Positions 5,631 to 5,789 of a stretch of 5,789 bases of DNA are shown here, in pieces. Made by a program: the position numbers and the translations under genes. Position 1 is the stretch's first letter; the number at the start of each line of letters is the position of its first letter. Location of the stretch: positions 1-5,789 of the forward strand of contig CAIYXO010000556.1 in assembly GCA_903930165.1 (NCBI GenBank), given 5' to 3'. This DNA is from an uncultured Verrucomicrobiota bacterium (GTDB lineage Bacteria; Verrucomicrobiota; Verrucomicrobiia; Limisphaerales; UBA9464). The notes under the pieces are model-generated. The model did no database searches and was not told where the DNA came from. It was given only the letters and a program-made list of their open reading frames with translations.

Positions 5631-5720
5631 GGGATCCGCACGCAGATCCGCAGTGCAGCTGGGGAACGTGGAGGAATCCGGTTGTTTCCCTTGGCGGAAC
5701 CGGACACCGAGCGGTGATCG
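5631..5720 (+). repeat. Dispersed repeat module A, copy 3
   Basis: GGGATC (5631-5636), 21 variable nt, then GCTGGGGAACG (5658-5668), GGAGGAA, CCG, TTTCCC and GGCGGAACCG (to 5702) follow in the same order and spacing as the minus-strand copy 3907-3836. It begins 35 nt after the SRAP stop in the same orientation. The variable stretch includes GGATC...GATCC (5632-5636 and 5645-5649), able to form a small stem as in copy 2, although the sequence differs. Confidence 0.75.
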
Positions 5721-5725
5721 CACTC

Positions 5726-5789
5726 TCGGTCCTGGATCCGGGATCGGGGAATGGAGGGAAGTCCGCAGCCTGGCGGCCGCGGCTACCGG
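5726..5789 (+). repeat. Dispersed repeat module B, copy 4 (cut by window end)
   Basis: The leader CTGGATCCGGGATCGGGG and the full 27-nt core at 5761-5787 are identical to the other copies; the rest lies beyond the window. The distance from the module A ACCGG to the core (62 nt) nearly equals that in the ispH-side copy (63 nt), which supports A and B being one composite element. Confidence 0.85.

Noticed and set aside
400..5789. Insertion sequence or MITE with target-site duplication
   Set aside because: No transposase and no clear terminal inverted repeats with flanking duplications at the composite element ends; truncated tandem pieces fit array decay better. Not excluded genome-wide.

Overview
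This is a GC-rich window, most likely from a Verrucomicrobiota chromosome. The lineage call is an inference from three things. The IspH C-terminus is of the plant/cyanobacterial/PVC type (GGYNSSNTSH, GASCPNN). A PEP-CTERM (exosortase-sorted) protein ends in PEPSTYAAIG...YRRHAK, a tail style common in that phylum. A stand-alone CotH-family kinase-like protein is also present. No rRNA, tRNA, CRISPR array, integrase or transposase is visible.

Layout. 1-353 (+) is the 3' end of ispH (isoprenoid precursor synthesis). 354-821 has no gene and is mostly dispersed intergenic repeats. 822-3582 (+) is a likely three-gene run: an NADPH-dependent FMN reductase, an overlapping (TTGA) predicted MsrB lipoprotein, and, after 74 nt with two hairpins, a membrane-anchored CotH-family protein. 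3583-3924 lies between convergent genes and is almost entirely the same repeat family in inverted orientation. 3925-4653 (-) is a secreted PEP-CTERM protein. 4654-4911 is a divergent intergenic region. 4912-5595 (+) is a SRAP/HMCES/YedK-type protein that protects abasic sites. 5596-5789 starts another copy of the repeat and runs off the window.

How the genes relate. FMN reductase and MsrB overlap and fit a redox or oxidative-damage role. MsrB and the CotH-like protein are both predicted to work outside the cytoplasm, as is the PEP-CTERM protein. IspH and SRAP are unrelated housekeeping or repair functions. No exosortase or kinase substrate is present to complete a system.

The most notable content is non-coding. 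A composite repeat, module A (about 53-90 bp) followed by module B (about 130 bp), occurs three times in 5.8 kb. Each copy lies 37-57 nt beyond the stop codon of a gene (ispH, the PEP-CTERM gene, the SRAP gene) and on the same strand as that gene. Module B carries a 27-nt core that is identical in four copies, contains a GCGGCCGC palindrome, and is flanked by an imperfect inverted repeat.
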